The translations under genes were made by a program, and so were the position numbers. From a virus: DNA of 20,940 nucleotides. The notes under the pieces are model-generated. The model was not told the DNA's origin. It made no database searches and saw only the letters and a list, made by a program, of their open reading frames with translations. Positions 1 through 7,218 of the stretch are shown here, piece after piece (the stretch's first letter is position 1; each line of letters begins with the position of its first letter). The stretch is from positions 1-20,940 of the IMG/VR virus record IMGVR_UViG_3300024262_002005; one strand, 5' to 3'.

Positions 1-458
1 GGCCGTTCACCATAGGTAATCACGACATGCGTGTTCTCCGATTGGCCGAATCAGTTAATATACCGCCGCAGTACCTTCGAGACTTTAACACAGTATGGAA
101 AACTAAAACGTGGAAGTGGGTAGAAGATACTGTAATTGATGACGTGTTCTATTTTCACGGCATAGGTAGGGGTGGGCTACACCCGGCGTATAATGCTATG
201 AAAGATAACTTGATGTCAACTGTGATGGGGCACTGTCACTCAGTAGCCGGGACTCAGTGGAAAGCCAACCCTAACAGGCGGATATTTGGCATGGACACAG
301 GCTGCGGTATCGACGTTAAGGCGTGGCAGTTTGCATACGGTAAACACATGGCCCGTCGTCCTATTTTAGCAGCCGGTGTAGTCTTAAATGGAGACCCGCA
401 GCATTTCATCATGCCATGTGGACCAGGTGAGAGGTTCCATAAATCGAGGTTCAAATGA
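1..458 (+). CDS. Calcineurin-like metallophosphoesterase, 5'-truncated by window edge
   Basis: Reading frame is open from base 3, so the gene begins outside the window; the ATG at 27 is internal. The codons just before it (15-26) encode GNHD, the metal-binding motif of calcineurin-like phosphoesterases, and GHCH (228-239) is the matching GHxH motif further on. The stretch after it (MDTGCGID, then a YGK and a VVLNG segment) looks like the C-terminal part of small phage metallophosphoesterases. About 151 residues are visible. Family members hydrolyse phosphomonoesters or diesters with two metal ions; the substrate here is unknown. Its ATGA stop/start overlap with the next gene suggests cotranslation with the replication genes. 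The fold assignment is firm from the two motifs; a role in nucleic acid or nucleotide processing is inference from the neighbours. Confidence 0.82.
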   Translation, partial: PFTIGNHDMRVLRLAESVNIPPQYLRDFNTVWKTKTWKWVEDTVIDDVFYFHGIGRGGLHPAYNAMKDNLMSTVMGHCHSVAGTQWKANPNRRIFGMDTGCGIDVKAWQFAYGKHMARRPILAAGVVLNGDPQHFIMPCGPGERFHKSRFK

Positions 459-619
459 GCGTAAAAGGAACATGGCCCCGGCCATTCACAAACACACGAG
501 AGGAACGGGATCTCCGCAAAGAGCTTATGTATGGAGAGATTACCCTGGCGGAGTATAACAGACGATATAAACGCCTTCAGAAACGAGGGTTTATTAAGAG
601 AAATGGGAGGGTGATTTGA
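455..619 (+). CDS. Small basic hypothetical protein (54 aa)
   Basis: A 54-residue frame runs from an ATG overlapping the phosphoesterase stop (ATGA, 455-458) to a TGA that overlaps the polymerase start by four bases (TTGA). It fills the gap between the two genes exactly, which is the main reason to believe it. The product is Lys/Arg-rich, with charged N-terminal residues around TREERDLRKEL and a basic C-terminal half (YNRRYKRLQKRGFIKR), so a nucleic-acid contact is possible but not shown. No family is recognised. Translation may depend on coupling, as there is no strong Shine-Dalgarno close to its ATG. Confidence 0.6.
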   Translation: MSVKGTWPRPFTNTREERDLRKELMYGEITLAEYNRRYKRLQKRGFIKRNGRVI

Positions 620-2649
620 CCGTAACCGAAATACTAACGACAGCTAACTACCCAACCGACGTGCTTACATTAGACTTCGAGAGCTATTATGACCAGGACT
701 ACTCCCTCAAGAAATTATCCATCGTGGAGTACGTTACTGACTCCAGGTTTAGTCTGACCGGCTTAGGTATTAAGATTAACGACGGGACATCCGTATTCGT
801 GCCCGGTCCCCAGGTTCCGTGGGCCATCGAACGGCTTCAGAAGAAGTTCGGCGTCATGTTACACAATGTCGTTTGTGTAACAAAGAACAGCAAATTTGAT
901 ATACTAATTCTGGCAAACAAGTTCGGGATCTACCCGCCGTATAACATCGATATCGAAGACCTCAGTAGGTACTATGACTCCAGGATGAAGCACACATTGG
1001 CGGCTCTGGCTAAACTGTTCAAGCTCCAGGATAAGGGTGACACCAGCCAGTTCAAGGGTCAGCACTGTGCTGACATAGACTGGGTAGCCATGAAGAAATA
1101 CTGCCTGGGTGATGTCGATATTGAATCACAGTTGCTTGAGATACTACTGCCAATGATCGACAACCCAGAGGTGGAGCTACCGCTGATGAACCACACCCTG
1201 AACCTGTACCTGAAGCCGACGTTCGATCTGGATATGGAGATGGCTAAGGATATAGCGTTTGACATGGGTGTTGAACTCGGGAATGATCTGGAACAGATAC
1301 CCTGGATATTGGAGTATGCTACGAAGACCAAGAAAACTATGGAGCAAATTCTTCGAGCCAGGAGTATCTTCCCAAAGATCCTACAGGATGTCCTACCAGA
1401 GGGCGAGAAAGTGCCAATGAAACAGGGTAAGAAGAAGATGATCCCGGCCCTGGCTCAGGATGATGTCGCATTTCAGTTACTACTCACTCACTCGAATGAT
1501 AAGGTGCGGCTGTTGTGCAAGGCTAAGGCCGCGTGTACCAGTTGGCCATTGCATCAAGCAAAAATGCAGCATATAATTAAACAGGCTGAATGTTCGGACG
1601 GTAAGGCCAGAGTCGCTATGAAGTTCTATGGTGCTCACACCGGGCGATGGTCGGGCACACAGGGCACGAATATGCTTAATCTCGGTGGTAAGGGCAGGGG
1701 CAAAGCGATACACCCTTTAATTGGTAAGGTACGACATGCCCTACTTGCACCAGATGACCAGATGCTCGTGATACCAGATTCGTGCCAGATAGAGGCCAGA
1801 GAATTAGCCTGGATATCCGGGCAGAATGATTTAGTGAAAGGGTTTGCAGATGGACAAGATATTTACTCTGTTTTCGCTACTCGGCTTTTCGGTGAGGAGG
1901 TGCGAAAACCTACAGATGCTGACACCCCCGAAGCCGCAAAGATCCTTACGATACGAAGAGGTTTTGGGAAAGACGCTATTCTGGGGTGCGGATACGGAAT
2001 GGGGACCAACACTTTTTTTGATAGATGTAGGCAAAATGAATCCCTACGTCCCCTTTTCGACTCTGGTAAGTATGACTGGGATTTCATCGATAAACTCATT
2101 AAGACGTACCGGACAACGTATACTCAAATCCCTAAATTTTGGAAGGCTATGGAGTCCTGTTTCCGCTGGGTGACGAAGTATCCGCATGAGGTGATGACGT
2201 ACTACATCCCCACGGATGATACCTGTTTACATGAGGGCATGGAGAAGCAGAAGCCGCTTATCAAGAACGCTATACTAACTTTCTGGAAAGAGGGAACCAC
2301 GACGATCATCCAGTTACCGTCAGGCCGACGATTATTCTACCGCCAGGCTTCTGTTGAACCCAAGGGTAAGATTAATACTATTCATGGACCGCTCTGGGGT
2401 GGCAGCATCACGGAGAATGTCATCCAGAGTATCTGTCGTGACCTACTTGGTGGCTGGCTACTGGAATGTGAACGAGAACGAATACCGATCATACTCCACA
2501 CGTATGATGAACTTGTCGGGTGTGTGCCCGAACACCGGGCCGAAGAGAGCCTGGCGAAGATGATAGAAATTATGAGAACCGGCCCTGACTGGGCGGCTGG
2601 ATTACCGTTGGATGCAGAAGGGGGAACATCACCGTGTTTCAAAAAATAA
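616..2649 (+). CDS. Family A DNA polymerase with 3'-5' exonuclease domain
   Basis: Replicative DNA polymerase of the Pol I family, 677 aa, lacking the 5'-3' nuclease domain as is usual in phages. The proofreading domain shows ExoI D20-F-E22, ExoII N91xxFD95 and ExoIII Y162xxxD166. The polymerase domain shows HTGRWSG, motif A PDSCQIEARELA (D388, E393), motif B RRGFGKDAILGCGYG and motif C HTYDE (D631, E632). The residue matching E. coli Pol I position 762 is Leu456, and the motif C His is Tyr630. The start is TTG at 616, with GGGAGG at 605-610 upstream and a TTGA overlap with the preceding gene; no better in-frame start is seen. It should work with the downstream primase-helicase. Family assignment is very secure. 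Confidence 0.96.
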   Translation: MTVTEILTTANYPTDVLTLDFESYYDQDYSLKKLSIVEYVTDSRFSLTGLGIKINDGTSVFVPGPQVPWAIERLQKKFGVMLHNVVCVTKNSKFDILILANKFGIYPPYNIDIEDLSRYYDSRMKHTLAALAKLFKLQDKGDTSQFKGQHCADIDWVAMKKYCLGDVDIESQLLEILLPMIDNPEVELPLMNHTLNLYLKPTFDLDMEMAKDIAFDMGVELGNDLEQIPWILEYATKTKKTMEQILRARSIFPKILQDVLPEGEKVPMKQGKKKMIPALAQDDVAFQLLLTHSNDKVRLLCKAKAACTSWPLHQAKMQHIIKQAECSDGKARVAMKFYGAHTGRWSGTQGTNMLNLGGKGRGKAIHPLIGKVRHALLAPDDQMLVIPDSCQIEARELAWISGQNDLVKGFADGQDIYSVFATRLFGEEVRKPTDADTPEAAKILTIRRGFGKDAILGCGYGMGTNTFFDRCRQNESLRPLFDSGKYDWDFIDKLIKTYRTTYTQIPKFWKAMESCFRWVTKYPHEVMTYYIPTDDTCLHEGMEKQKPLIKNAILTFWKEGTTTIIQLPSGRRLFYRQASVEPKGKINTIHGPLWGGSITENVIQSICRDLLGGWLLECERERIPIILHTYDELVGCVPEHRAEESLAKMIEIMRTGPDWAAGLPLDAEGGTSPCFKK

Positions 2650-2906
2650 TATGTTTATTGCGTGGGCACAAAAGTTGTGGTCGTGATACCAAGTACACGC
2701 GACACTACATTAGGATACCAGCCGGGCGTGGAGCTTTTTGCCAAGACCCAGAACGTTATAGATACGCCGGTAGGTTGTATCGATGTGCCCGTTGTGGTGA
2801 ATTGCTCCTGACCCACGGCGTTCTTTCTTGGGAACTGGCGGATCTTATTAAAGCTACACTCAAGGATTTACCTGAGTTATTTTTTGAAGACATTTTTAAC
2901 CATTAG
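2634..2906 (+). CDS. Small Cys-rich protein, possible zinc-binding (90 aa)
   Basis: A 90-residue protein begins at GTG 2634, inside the last codons of the polymerase gene, behind an AGGGGG ribosome site at 2619-2624. Candidate metal ligands are C7, H12, C15, C36 and a C51xxC54 knuckle (RCARCGE). The CLLRGHK opening followed by a CxxC resembles small prophage proteins of the DUF1660 type, but I am not certain of that. The C-terminal third is acidic and hydrophobic. Function unknown; its place between polymerase and nuclease suggests a minor role in replication or host takeover. Confidence 0.68.
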   Translation: MFQKIICLLRGHKSCGRDTKYTRHYIRIPAGRGAFCQDPERYRYAGRLYRCARCGELLLTHGVLSWELADLIKATLKDLPELFFEDIFNH

Positions 2907-2909
2907 AAC

Positions 2910-2915
2910 TATAAT
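2910..2915 (+). promoter_or_regulatory. Possible -10 box (TATAAT)
   Basis: A perfect TATAAT hexamer lies in the 26-base gap before the VRR-NUC gene, in an AT-rich stretch. A -35 is not convincing: TTGAAG at 2884-2889 is about 20 bases upstream, longer than the usual 16-18. This gap is one of few in the left arm where genes are not overlapped, so an internal promoter is possible but weakly supported. Confidence 0.25.
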
Positions 2916-2932
2916 ATTGTGAGAATTTATAA

Positions 2933-3385
2933 ATGAAACGACGATCCAAAGCCGACAAAATAGGTGATTGCTTCACAGCCTTCAAGTGTATCAAGGAGGG
3001 CAGGAAGGTAAAGCGGAACGGTGCCAAGGACGGCAGTATCCCGACGCATCCGGTGGTGCCAGTAGATGAGACCAAGAGCGAGGCTGAAGTATCAAAAGAG
3101 TGTATGGCCTGGTTGAAACGTCATGGCGTAATGTGTGACAGGAACAATGTTGGTGCCGGGAGTATGGGTACCAGCGGGTTTCATAGCTACGGGATCAAGA
3201 ACGGGGGCGACGGTATTGGACTATTTCCTAATGGCATTCACTTCGAGATCGAGTTTAAGAGGGGTGCCGGTGGTCGGCTTAGTAAGGGGCAGCAGAAACG
3301 AATGAACGATGTCCGGGACAATAAGGGGTATTATTTTATTGTTCACGGTGTCGAGGAACTTAAATATTGTTTTAGGGGATACTGA
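2933..3385 (+). CDS. VRR-NUC domain nuclease
   Basis: 150-aa protein whose C-terminal two thirds match the VRR-NUC fold of the PD-(D/E)XK superfamily. Visible landmarks: an N-terminal helix with a conserved-type acid (KSEAEVSKECMAWLK), a glycine-rich turn GDGIG with D93, the catalytic strand E107-F-K109 (FEIEFKRG), then the characteristic RLSKGQQ (115-121). Phage members are small endonucleases thought to act on branched or modified DNA in replication/recombination. The usual GxPD turn is GDGIG here, so the acid sits one or two residues off the common spacing. The N-terminal 40 residues are Lys-rich. The ATG at 2933 has no strong Shine-Dalgarno. Confidence 0.85.
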   Translation: MKRRSKADKIGDCFTAFKCIKEGRKVKRNGAKDGSIPTHPVVPVDETKSEAEVSKECMAWLKRHGVMCDRNNVGAGSMGTSGFHSYGIKNGGDGIGLFPNGIHFEIEFKRGAGGRLSKGQQKRMNDVRDNKGYYFIVHGVEELKYCFRGY

Positions 3386-3386
3386 G

Positions 3387-3602
3387 ATGAAATTTAAGAT
3401 CAAAGTACGTGGACCTAAAGGAAATGAATGGTGGGAAGAGGATGATCGAGAAGTAGAATCACAAATAAAAGTTCGTGGTTATGAAATACAGCCAGAGTTT
3501 ACTGGCGATATCGATCAATGGGGCCGTGACATCGTCGCGTGGTATAACGAGAGTGAACCACCCGAAAGACATAGGACATTTATTAAGGCAGAAATGCTAT
3601 GA
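3387..3602 (+). CDS. Small hypothetical protein (71 aa)
   Basis: Frame from ATG 3387, one base after the VRR-NUC stop, to a TGA overlapping the next start (ATGA, 3599-3602). A longer reading from 3309 exists but lies inside the nuclease gene, and AGGGGA just upstream of 3387 supports the shorter form. The product opens with a Lys-rich strand (MKFKIKVRGPKG) and is otherwise acidic and Trp-rich. No family is recognised. Its tight packing between two nuclease genes implies cotranslation with them. Confidence 0.65.
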   Translation: MKFKIKVRGPKGNEWWEEDDREVESQIKVRGYEIQPEFTGDIDQWGRDIVAWYNESEPPERHRTFIKAEML

Positions 3603-4795
3603 GTAAACGAAAACTACACATATCAGCGACTTCAATAAACAATTTCAAGGCGTGCCCTATGAGGTTCCGAAACGCGAACGTGCTGGGCATTAGAAAAGAG
3701 GAAGAGACAGAGGCACAGCGGCTGGGGACACACTGGCACCGGATACTCGATATTATAACGAGAAAACCTGAGAGCGTTTGTGCCAGGTGTGCTAAATTAT
3801 CAGCCAACGACCCAGGCTGTTCGATCTGTGCCGGGACCGGATTCCTTCCGAAGAATCTCATGGATGCTGTATACCGTGAACTGGACAGGATTTACGAGAA
3901 GAAAACGTATCTCGATCCCGGAGTAATTGCGGTCGAAAAGAATAAATTACTATACGCATTGACTGGCTATCGGTGGTACTATGAGGACCAGCCCGAAGAG
4001 GTAGTGACACGAGAGCGGCGGTTTGAACTGTCGCTTATTAATCCTGAATCTGGCCGGGCTTTACCGGGTGTAAGACTGGTAGGGATGATTGATAAGATCG
4101 TTAACTGGTCAGGCCGACCGGCGATTAAGGAGCACAAGTCAACCAGCAGTTCAGTGGCACCTGACTCTGATTACTGGGGGCACCTTAACCTGGACACCCA
4201 GACGAAACTGTACCTGTATGCCGCCCGGAGATTACAGCGTGACGGACTCCTGGCTGGCTGGGGGATCAAGGAATCAGATCCGTTGATCAACACGATTCTC
4301 TACGACGTGTTCCACAAGCCCAGCATCAGCCCGAAGAAACTTACCCAGGGCGAGAGTAAACAATTTGTCGAGGATGGGTTGTATTGTGGGCAGGAGTTTG
4401 GGGTAATACAGGGCACTGGTGATTGGATTCATGTTAACGGTATTCAGGCCGAGACTGAACCCGGCAAAAAAGAGGGCACCTTCGCCATCAAGGAAACGCC
4501 AGAGATGTACGGTGCCCGACTCCTGGCTGACATCGGCGAACGTCCCGAGTTTTACTTCAGGTGCGTAGAGATGACCAGGACTGACGCAGAGATGGAATCG
4601 TTCGAGTGGGAACTCTTGAACATATATCGCAGTATGCAGAACATGATTAAAACCGATCACTGGTACCATGATGAGCATCAGTGCCAGGCCACGTTTACCT
4701 GTGACTACATGCCGTTTTGTTATAACAATATCGAGTTATCCATTGATGAAATCCCAGACGGATTTAAGTTAATATTTAATAAAGAGGAGGAATAA
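3599..4795 (+). CDS. Cas4/RecB-like PD-(D/E)XK nuclease with Cys clusters
   Basis: 398-aa nuclease of the PD-(D/E)XK (PDDEXK_1, RecB/Cas4-like) group. In order: ISATSINNFKACPMRF with C19, a GTHWH motif (H45/H47), strand motif GMID (D165), catalytic E178-H-K180, and a DTQTKLYLYA motif matching QxxxY. C19 plus C362, C368 and C374 near the C-terminus match the layout of Fe-S Cas4/AddB-type nucleases, though the first C-terminal spacing (x5 rather than x2) is unusual. A second cluster, C61xxC64 and C74xxC77, is inserted after the first motif and could hold zinc. Likely a DNA exonuclease that resects ends for the Sak4-like ATPase encoded nearby. No CRISPR array or Cas1 is seen, so a CRISPR role is not implied. 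Confidence 0.87.
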   Translation: MSKRKLHISATSINNFKACPMRFRNANVLGIRKEEETEAQRLGTHWHRILDIITRKPESVCARCAKLSANDPGCSICAGTGFLPKNLMDAVYRELDRIYEKKTYLDPGVIAVEKNKLLYALTGYRWYYEDQPEEVVTRERRFELSLINPESGRALPGVRLVGMIDKIVNWSGRPAIKEHKSTSSSVAPDSDYWGHLNLDTQTKLYLYAARRLQRDGLLAGWGIKESDPLINTILYDVFHKPSISPKKLTQGESKQFVEDGLYCGQEFGVIQGTGDWIHVNGIQAETEPGKKEGTFAIKETPEMYGARLLADIGERPEFYFRCVEMTRTDAEMESFEWELLNIYRSMQNMIKTDHWYHDEHQCQATFTCDYMPFCYNNIELSIDEIPDGFKLIFNKEEE

Positions 4796-4797
4796 AT

Positions 4798-5175
4798 ATG
4801 TTTCATGTCTTTACAAGTAGGAGCCGTATTATAGAGCGTTATAGTATTTATGATTCAGCGAATTCCTGTCAGTTTCTACACAGTGACGGTCGTGCGTTAT
4901 TTACACCCGAATATTTCCCAACAGAAGCAGACGCTCAAGCCGTCCTGGATAAGTTCTATCCGAAGCCAGAGCATGTGTGGAGACATGGGGATGTGTTTGA
5001 GTCCGGGCATCCGAGTAATCCGGGTATTATGATGTATATTCGGCTACAAGAAGGGGGTTCCAAAATACACCCAGCACAAGTGATTTATCTGAAGGACGGT
5101 ACCTATACGGTTAGCCCGGCATCAAAGTATCTCATCAATACAAAATTTCTATTCAATATTAGGGAGAAGATCTAA
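4798..5175 (+). CDS. Hypothetical protein (125 aa)
   Basis: Clear gene: GAGGAGG at 4784-4790 sits 7 bases before ATG 4798, and its stop overlaps the next start (TAATG, 5173-5177). The sequence is aromatic and beta-prone, without transmembrane segments or Cys clusters. A segment VWRHGDVFESG followed by IMMYIRL suggests a small beta-barrel, but no family is recognised. It lies between the nuclease and the Sak4-like ATPase genes, so an accessory part in recombination is only a positional guess. Confidence 0.7.
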   Translation: MFHVFTSRSRIIERYSIYDSANSCQFLHSDGRALFTPEYFPTEADAQAVLDKFYPKPEHVWRHGDVFESGHPSNPGIMMYIRLQEGGSKIHPAQVIYLKDGTYTVSPASKYLINTKFLFNIREKI

Positions 5176-6074
5176 TGGCTGTAATACCACCAGCAAGAAC
5201 AGTAAAACCGAAACCCCCGGCGACCAGAGTACCAGCCCCGACAGGGAATAAAAAACCAGCGTCGGTTGCCAAGACATTCAAGACGGCTACCTGGGAGACA
5301 TCCGAAGAAGGCAAACGGATAGTCCTGTACGGAGATTCCGGTATGGGCAAAACCACCCTGGCCGCGTTGCTATACAAGTCTAAATTCATCGACTTTAGGG
5401 GTGGTAGCGATAAGATCAAACACCCCATAACGGGTGAGAAACTGAACCATATTCCTGACGTAGAAACATTTGAGGATGTCCGGGCCGTATGCCGCCAGCC
5501 GGGATTACTCATGCCGGGCGACACCCTTGTTATCGATACCGGCACGGAGTTTGAGGACCGTGGATTGGAGTGGACCCTGGCGAATGTCCCTCACGAGAAG
5601 GGTAAACCGATACACCGTATTGCAGATTATGGTTATGGTAAGGGTTATCGACACCTATATGATACCATGAAACTACCGTTAGCAGACTTTGACACTCTGA
5701 TACGACAGGGGGTGTCGGTGGCCGTAACCTGTCAGATGCAACAAATTAAAGTTGCTCATGCCGGGGGTGAAGACTTTCTTTGTGATGTGCCCAAACTTCA
5801 ACGTCAGCACGGTGAAACATCACCGGCTATCTGGGCTATGTATTGTGAGTGGGCCGATCATATTCTGAAGATCGGATACAATGACATACAGACCGAGGAC
5901 GGTAAGGCAGCGGGTGGCAGTGAACGTGCGATATTTGTTCATGGCAAGGTCTACTTCAAAGCAAAAAGTAGAGTTGTTCCGAGTAGGTTCCCGATTGTCT
6001 CGTTCTCCCATCCTGGTGACGATACGATCTGGCAGTTTATATTCGATGAGAACTGGCCGAAGGAGGGTGAGTGA
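5175..6074 (+). CDS. Sak4-like RecA-fold ATPase (AAA_24-type phage nucleotide-binding protein)
   Basis: 299-aa P-loop ATPase. Walker A is G53-DSGMGKT-T61, Walker B is DTLVID with D121, and a later polar strand VAVTCQMQQ (sensor-like) follows. The arrangement, length and WADHILKIG segment match phage AAA_24 proteins, many of which are Sak4-type single-strand annealing/recombinase proteins. It would bind ssDNA and anneal or exchange strands, acting with an SSB and a resecting nuclease; genes for both kinds of protein flank it. The first 35 residues are a Pro/Lys-rich tail (VKPKPPATRVPAPTG) outside the ATPase core. AGGGAGA precedes the ATG, which overlaps the previous stop. The ATPase call is secure; Sak4 function is likely. 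Confidence 0.85.
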   Translation: MAVIPPARTVKPKPPATRVPAPTGNKKPASVAKTFKTATWETSEEGKRIVLYGDSGMGKTTLAALLYKSKFIDFRGGSDKIKHPITGEKLNHIPDVETFEDVRAVCRQPGLLMPGDTLVIDTGTEFEDRGLEWTLANVPHEKGKPIHRIADYGYGKGYRHLYDTMKLPLADFDTLIRQGVSVAVTCQMQQIKVAHAGGEDFLCDVPKLQRQHGETSPAIWAMYCEWADHILKIGYNDIQTEDGKAAGGSERAIFVHGKVYFKAKSRVVPSRFPIVSFSHPGDDTIWQFIFDENWPKEGE

Positions 6075-6175
6075 TGGGTTATATAGTAGGTGAAGGAGAG
6101 TTTATTCCATTGGTCTGGGACGGCACACCTAATGCCTTTTTATCAAAGGACACGTTAGCTATAAAGATGGATTAG
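6074..6175 (+). CDS. 33-aa ORF, probable N-terminal part of a frameshifted HTH protein
   Basis: ATG 6074 overlaps the ATPase stop (TGATG) and has a strong AGGAGGG ribosome site at 6061-6067, so translation does start here. The frame ends at TAG 6173-6175 after 33 residues (MGYIVGEGEFIPLVWDGTPN and then a Ser-Lys-Asp-Thr-Leu segment). The ending ...SKDTLAIK reads naturally into the helix-turn-helix sequence encoded one frame over from 6165. I think this is the front half of one small DNA-binding protein of about 70 aa, interrupted by a frame change. Confidence 0.5.
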   Translation: MGYIVGEGEFIPLVWDGTPNAFLSKDTLAIKMD

Positions 6176-6287
6176 GTATTTAAGGAAAGCTGGTATTACG
6201 TTACGTGAATTAGCGAATTTTTATGGCGTCACTGAAACACTTATTTCGCTTATTTACAGAAGAAAAATTTGGAAACACGTTTATTAA
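6165..6287 (+). pseudogene. Helix-turn-helix coding segment without a start codon (frameshifted)
   Basis: Forty codons in the frame beginning at 6165, opened by a TAA at 6162 and closed by TAA 6285-6287, encode a convincing HTH: RKAGITLRELANFYGVTETL followed by ISLIYRRKIWKHV. This is the pattern of small phage or HNH-associated HTH domains (LRELA...YGVT..LIS.I...WKHV). No ATG, GTG or TTG occurs in this frame before the HTH. A +1 change between 6165 and 6175 would join it to the ORF starting at 6074 and give a protein of roughly 70 aa. It may be a recent mutation, an assembly error or a programmed shift; no RF2-like stimulatory site is evident. Confidence 0.55.
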
Positions 6288-6302
6288 AAACCGTAAAATT
6301 TT

Positions 6303-6307
6303 GGAGG
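6303..6307 (+). promoter_or_regulatory. Ribosome binding site that fixes the start at 6316
   Basis: GGAGG lies 8 bases before ATG 6316. A longer in-frame reading from ATG 6223 has no such site, and its extra residues overlap the HTH coding segment in another frame, so 6316 is the true start of the SSB-like gene. Confidence 0.8.
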
Positions 6308-6315
6308 AATTAACT

Positions 6316-7218
6316 ATGGGAAATCAAGTAGACAGAACAGGCAGCTTTCGTTTTAATAAAGTGCTCGAAGCTGGCGTAGGTGCCAAAGCAGATGAAAAAG
6401 GCAAGACCACCAACGTGTCATTCAACGTGCGATTGCTCCTCAGTGAATACTGGGATGAGCAGGAGGGCGTCTGGGTAGACTGGTCAGAGTATGAAGTGGA
6501 GTTATCGGCATACTTCTATCTCTTCGGAACCAGCAAGAAAACTGGTAAGAAGGGACCAACGATCAATCACACCCAGGTTATGAAGGTATTCAACTGGGAT
6601 GGCCGGTCGTTTCAGGTTCTCGCCAATGAAGACTACTCAGAAACCAAGGGCCAGGTCAGAATTATCGATAATGACCCTGAGTACGCCGAGCGTAATCCGT
6701 TCCAGGTGGCGTTCCTGGATGTATTCGACGCCGACCCCAGCAGCCAGTTACGCAAGCTCGATCCGGCTGGCCTGAAGAAACTGGATGCAGAGATGGCCAT
6801 GCTACTCCAGTCATCTGGTGCTGCTCCAGCAATAGCAACGGTCCCAGCTAAGAAGACTACAAAACCTAAGCCCCCGGCCAAGGATGGGACTAAACCCTCA
6901 GCCCCTGAGCCAGAGCCAGAGCCAGAAGTGGTAACGCCCCCCACAGAAGCAGAGAAGAAAGCAACACTCAAGGCCAAGTCGGAAAGACTCCTGAAGGCAG
7001 CGGAGACGGAAGCAGCAGAAGGTGGCTTGACGAAACAGCAAGCGTATGAGTTCGTGGTCGAGATGCAAGCCGATGAGTGTACCGATGAACAACGGAACGC
7101 CAGTTGGAACGCGGCTATCGTCGAGATTGCGGGGGATGCCACACCAGACGAGGACGTGACAGATAAACAGTGGCGTCTGATCGCCAATAAGACCCTCGAT
7201 GAAGTGGGGAAATTCTAA
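6316..7218 (+). CDS. Putative ssDNA-binding protein, OB-fold-like with acidic linker (300 aa)
   Basis: Start chosen at ATG 6316 because of GGAGG at 6303-6307. The N-terminal ~150 residues are beta-rich and aromatic (NVSFNVRLLLSEYW, SAYFYLFGTSKKTGK, HTQVMKVFNWDG), ending with QVRIIDNDPEY and NPFQVAFLDVFDADP, as in phage proteins of the DUF669/SSB-like group. A low-complexity linker follows (TTKPKPPAKDG, then a run of Pro-Glu), and then a Glu/Ala-rich helical C-terminal region ending in GKF. Position next to the Sak4-like ATPase and before the primase-helicase fits a single-strand DNA-binding role. The exact family is inference from layout and composition; I see no sequence motif that proves it. 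Confidence 0.62.
   Translation: MGNQVDRTGSFRFNKVLEAGVGAKADEKGKTTNVSFNVRLLLSEYWDEQEGVWVDWSEYEVELSAYFYLFGTSKKTGKKGPTINHTQVMKVFNWDGRSFQVLANEDYSETKGQVRIIDNDPEYAERNPFQVAFLDVFDADPSSQLRKLDPAGLKKLDAEMAMLLQSSGAAPAIATVPAKKTTKPKPPAKDGTKPSAPEPEPEPEVVTPPTEAEKKATLKAKSERLLKAAETEAAEGGLTKQQAYEFVVEMQADECTDEQRNASWNAAIVEIAGDATPDEDVTDKQWRLIANKTLDEVGKF

Noticed and set aside
3599-4795. Cas4 of a CRISPR adaptation system
   Set aside because: No cas1, cas2 or repeat array in the window; the replication neighbours and Sak4-like ATPase favour a phage end-resection nuclease.
6269-6299. Promoter with TTGGAA and TAAAAT before the SSB-like gene
   Set aside because: The spacing is 19 bases with two weak boxes, and the transcript would begin at the ribosome site itself.
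6223-6315. N-terminal extension of the SSB-like protein from ATG 6223
   Set aside because: GGAGG at 6303-6307 points to ATG 6316, and the extension overlaps the HTH coding segment in another frame; its codons do not read like conserved protein.
6633-7187. 184-codon open frame on the minus strand
   Set aside because: Ser/Ala/Gly-rich shadow of the SSB-like gene with its acidic linker; no ribosome site and no family-like sequence.
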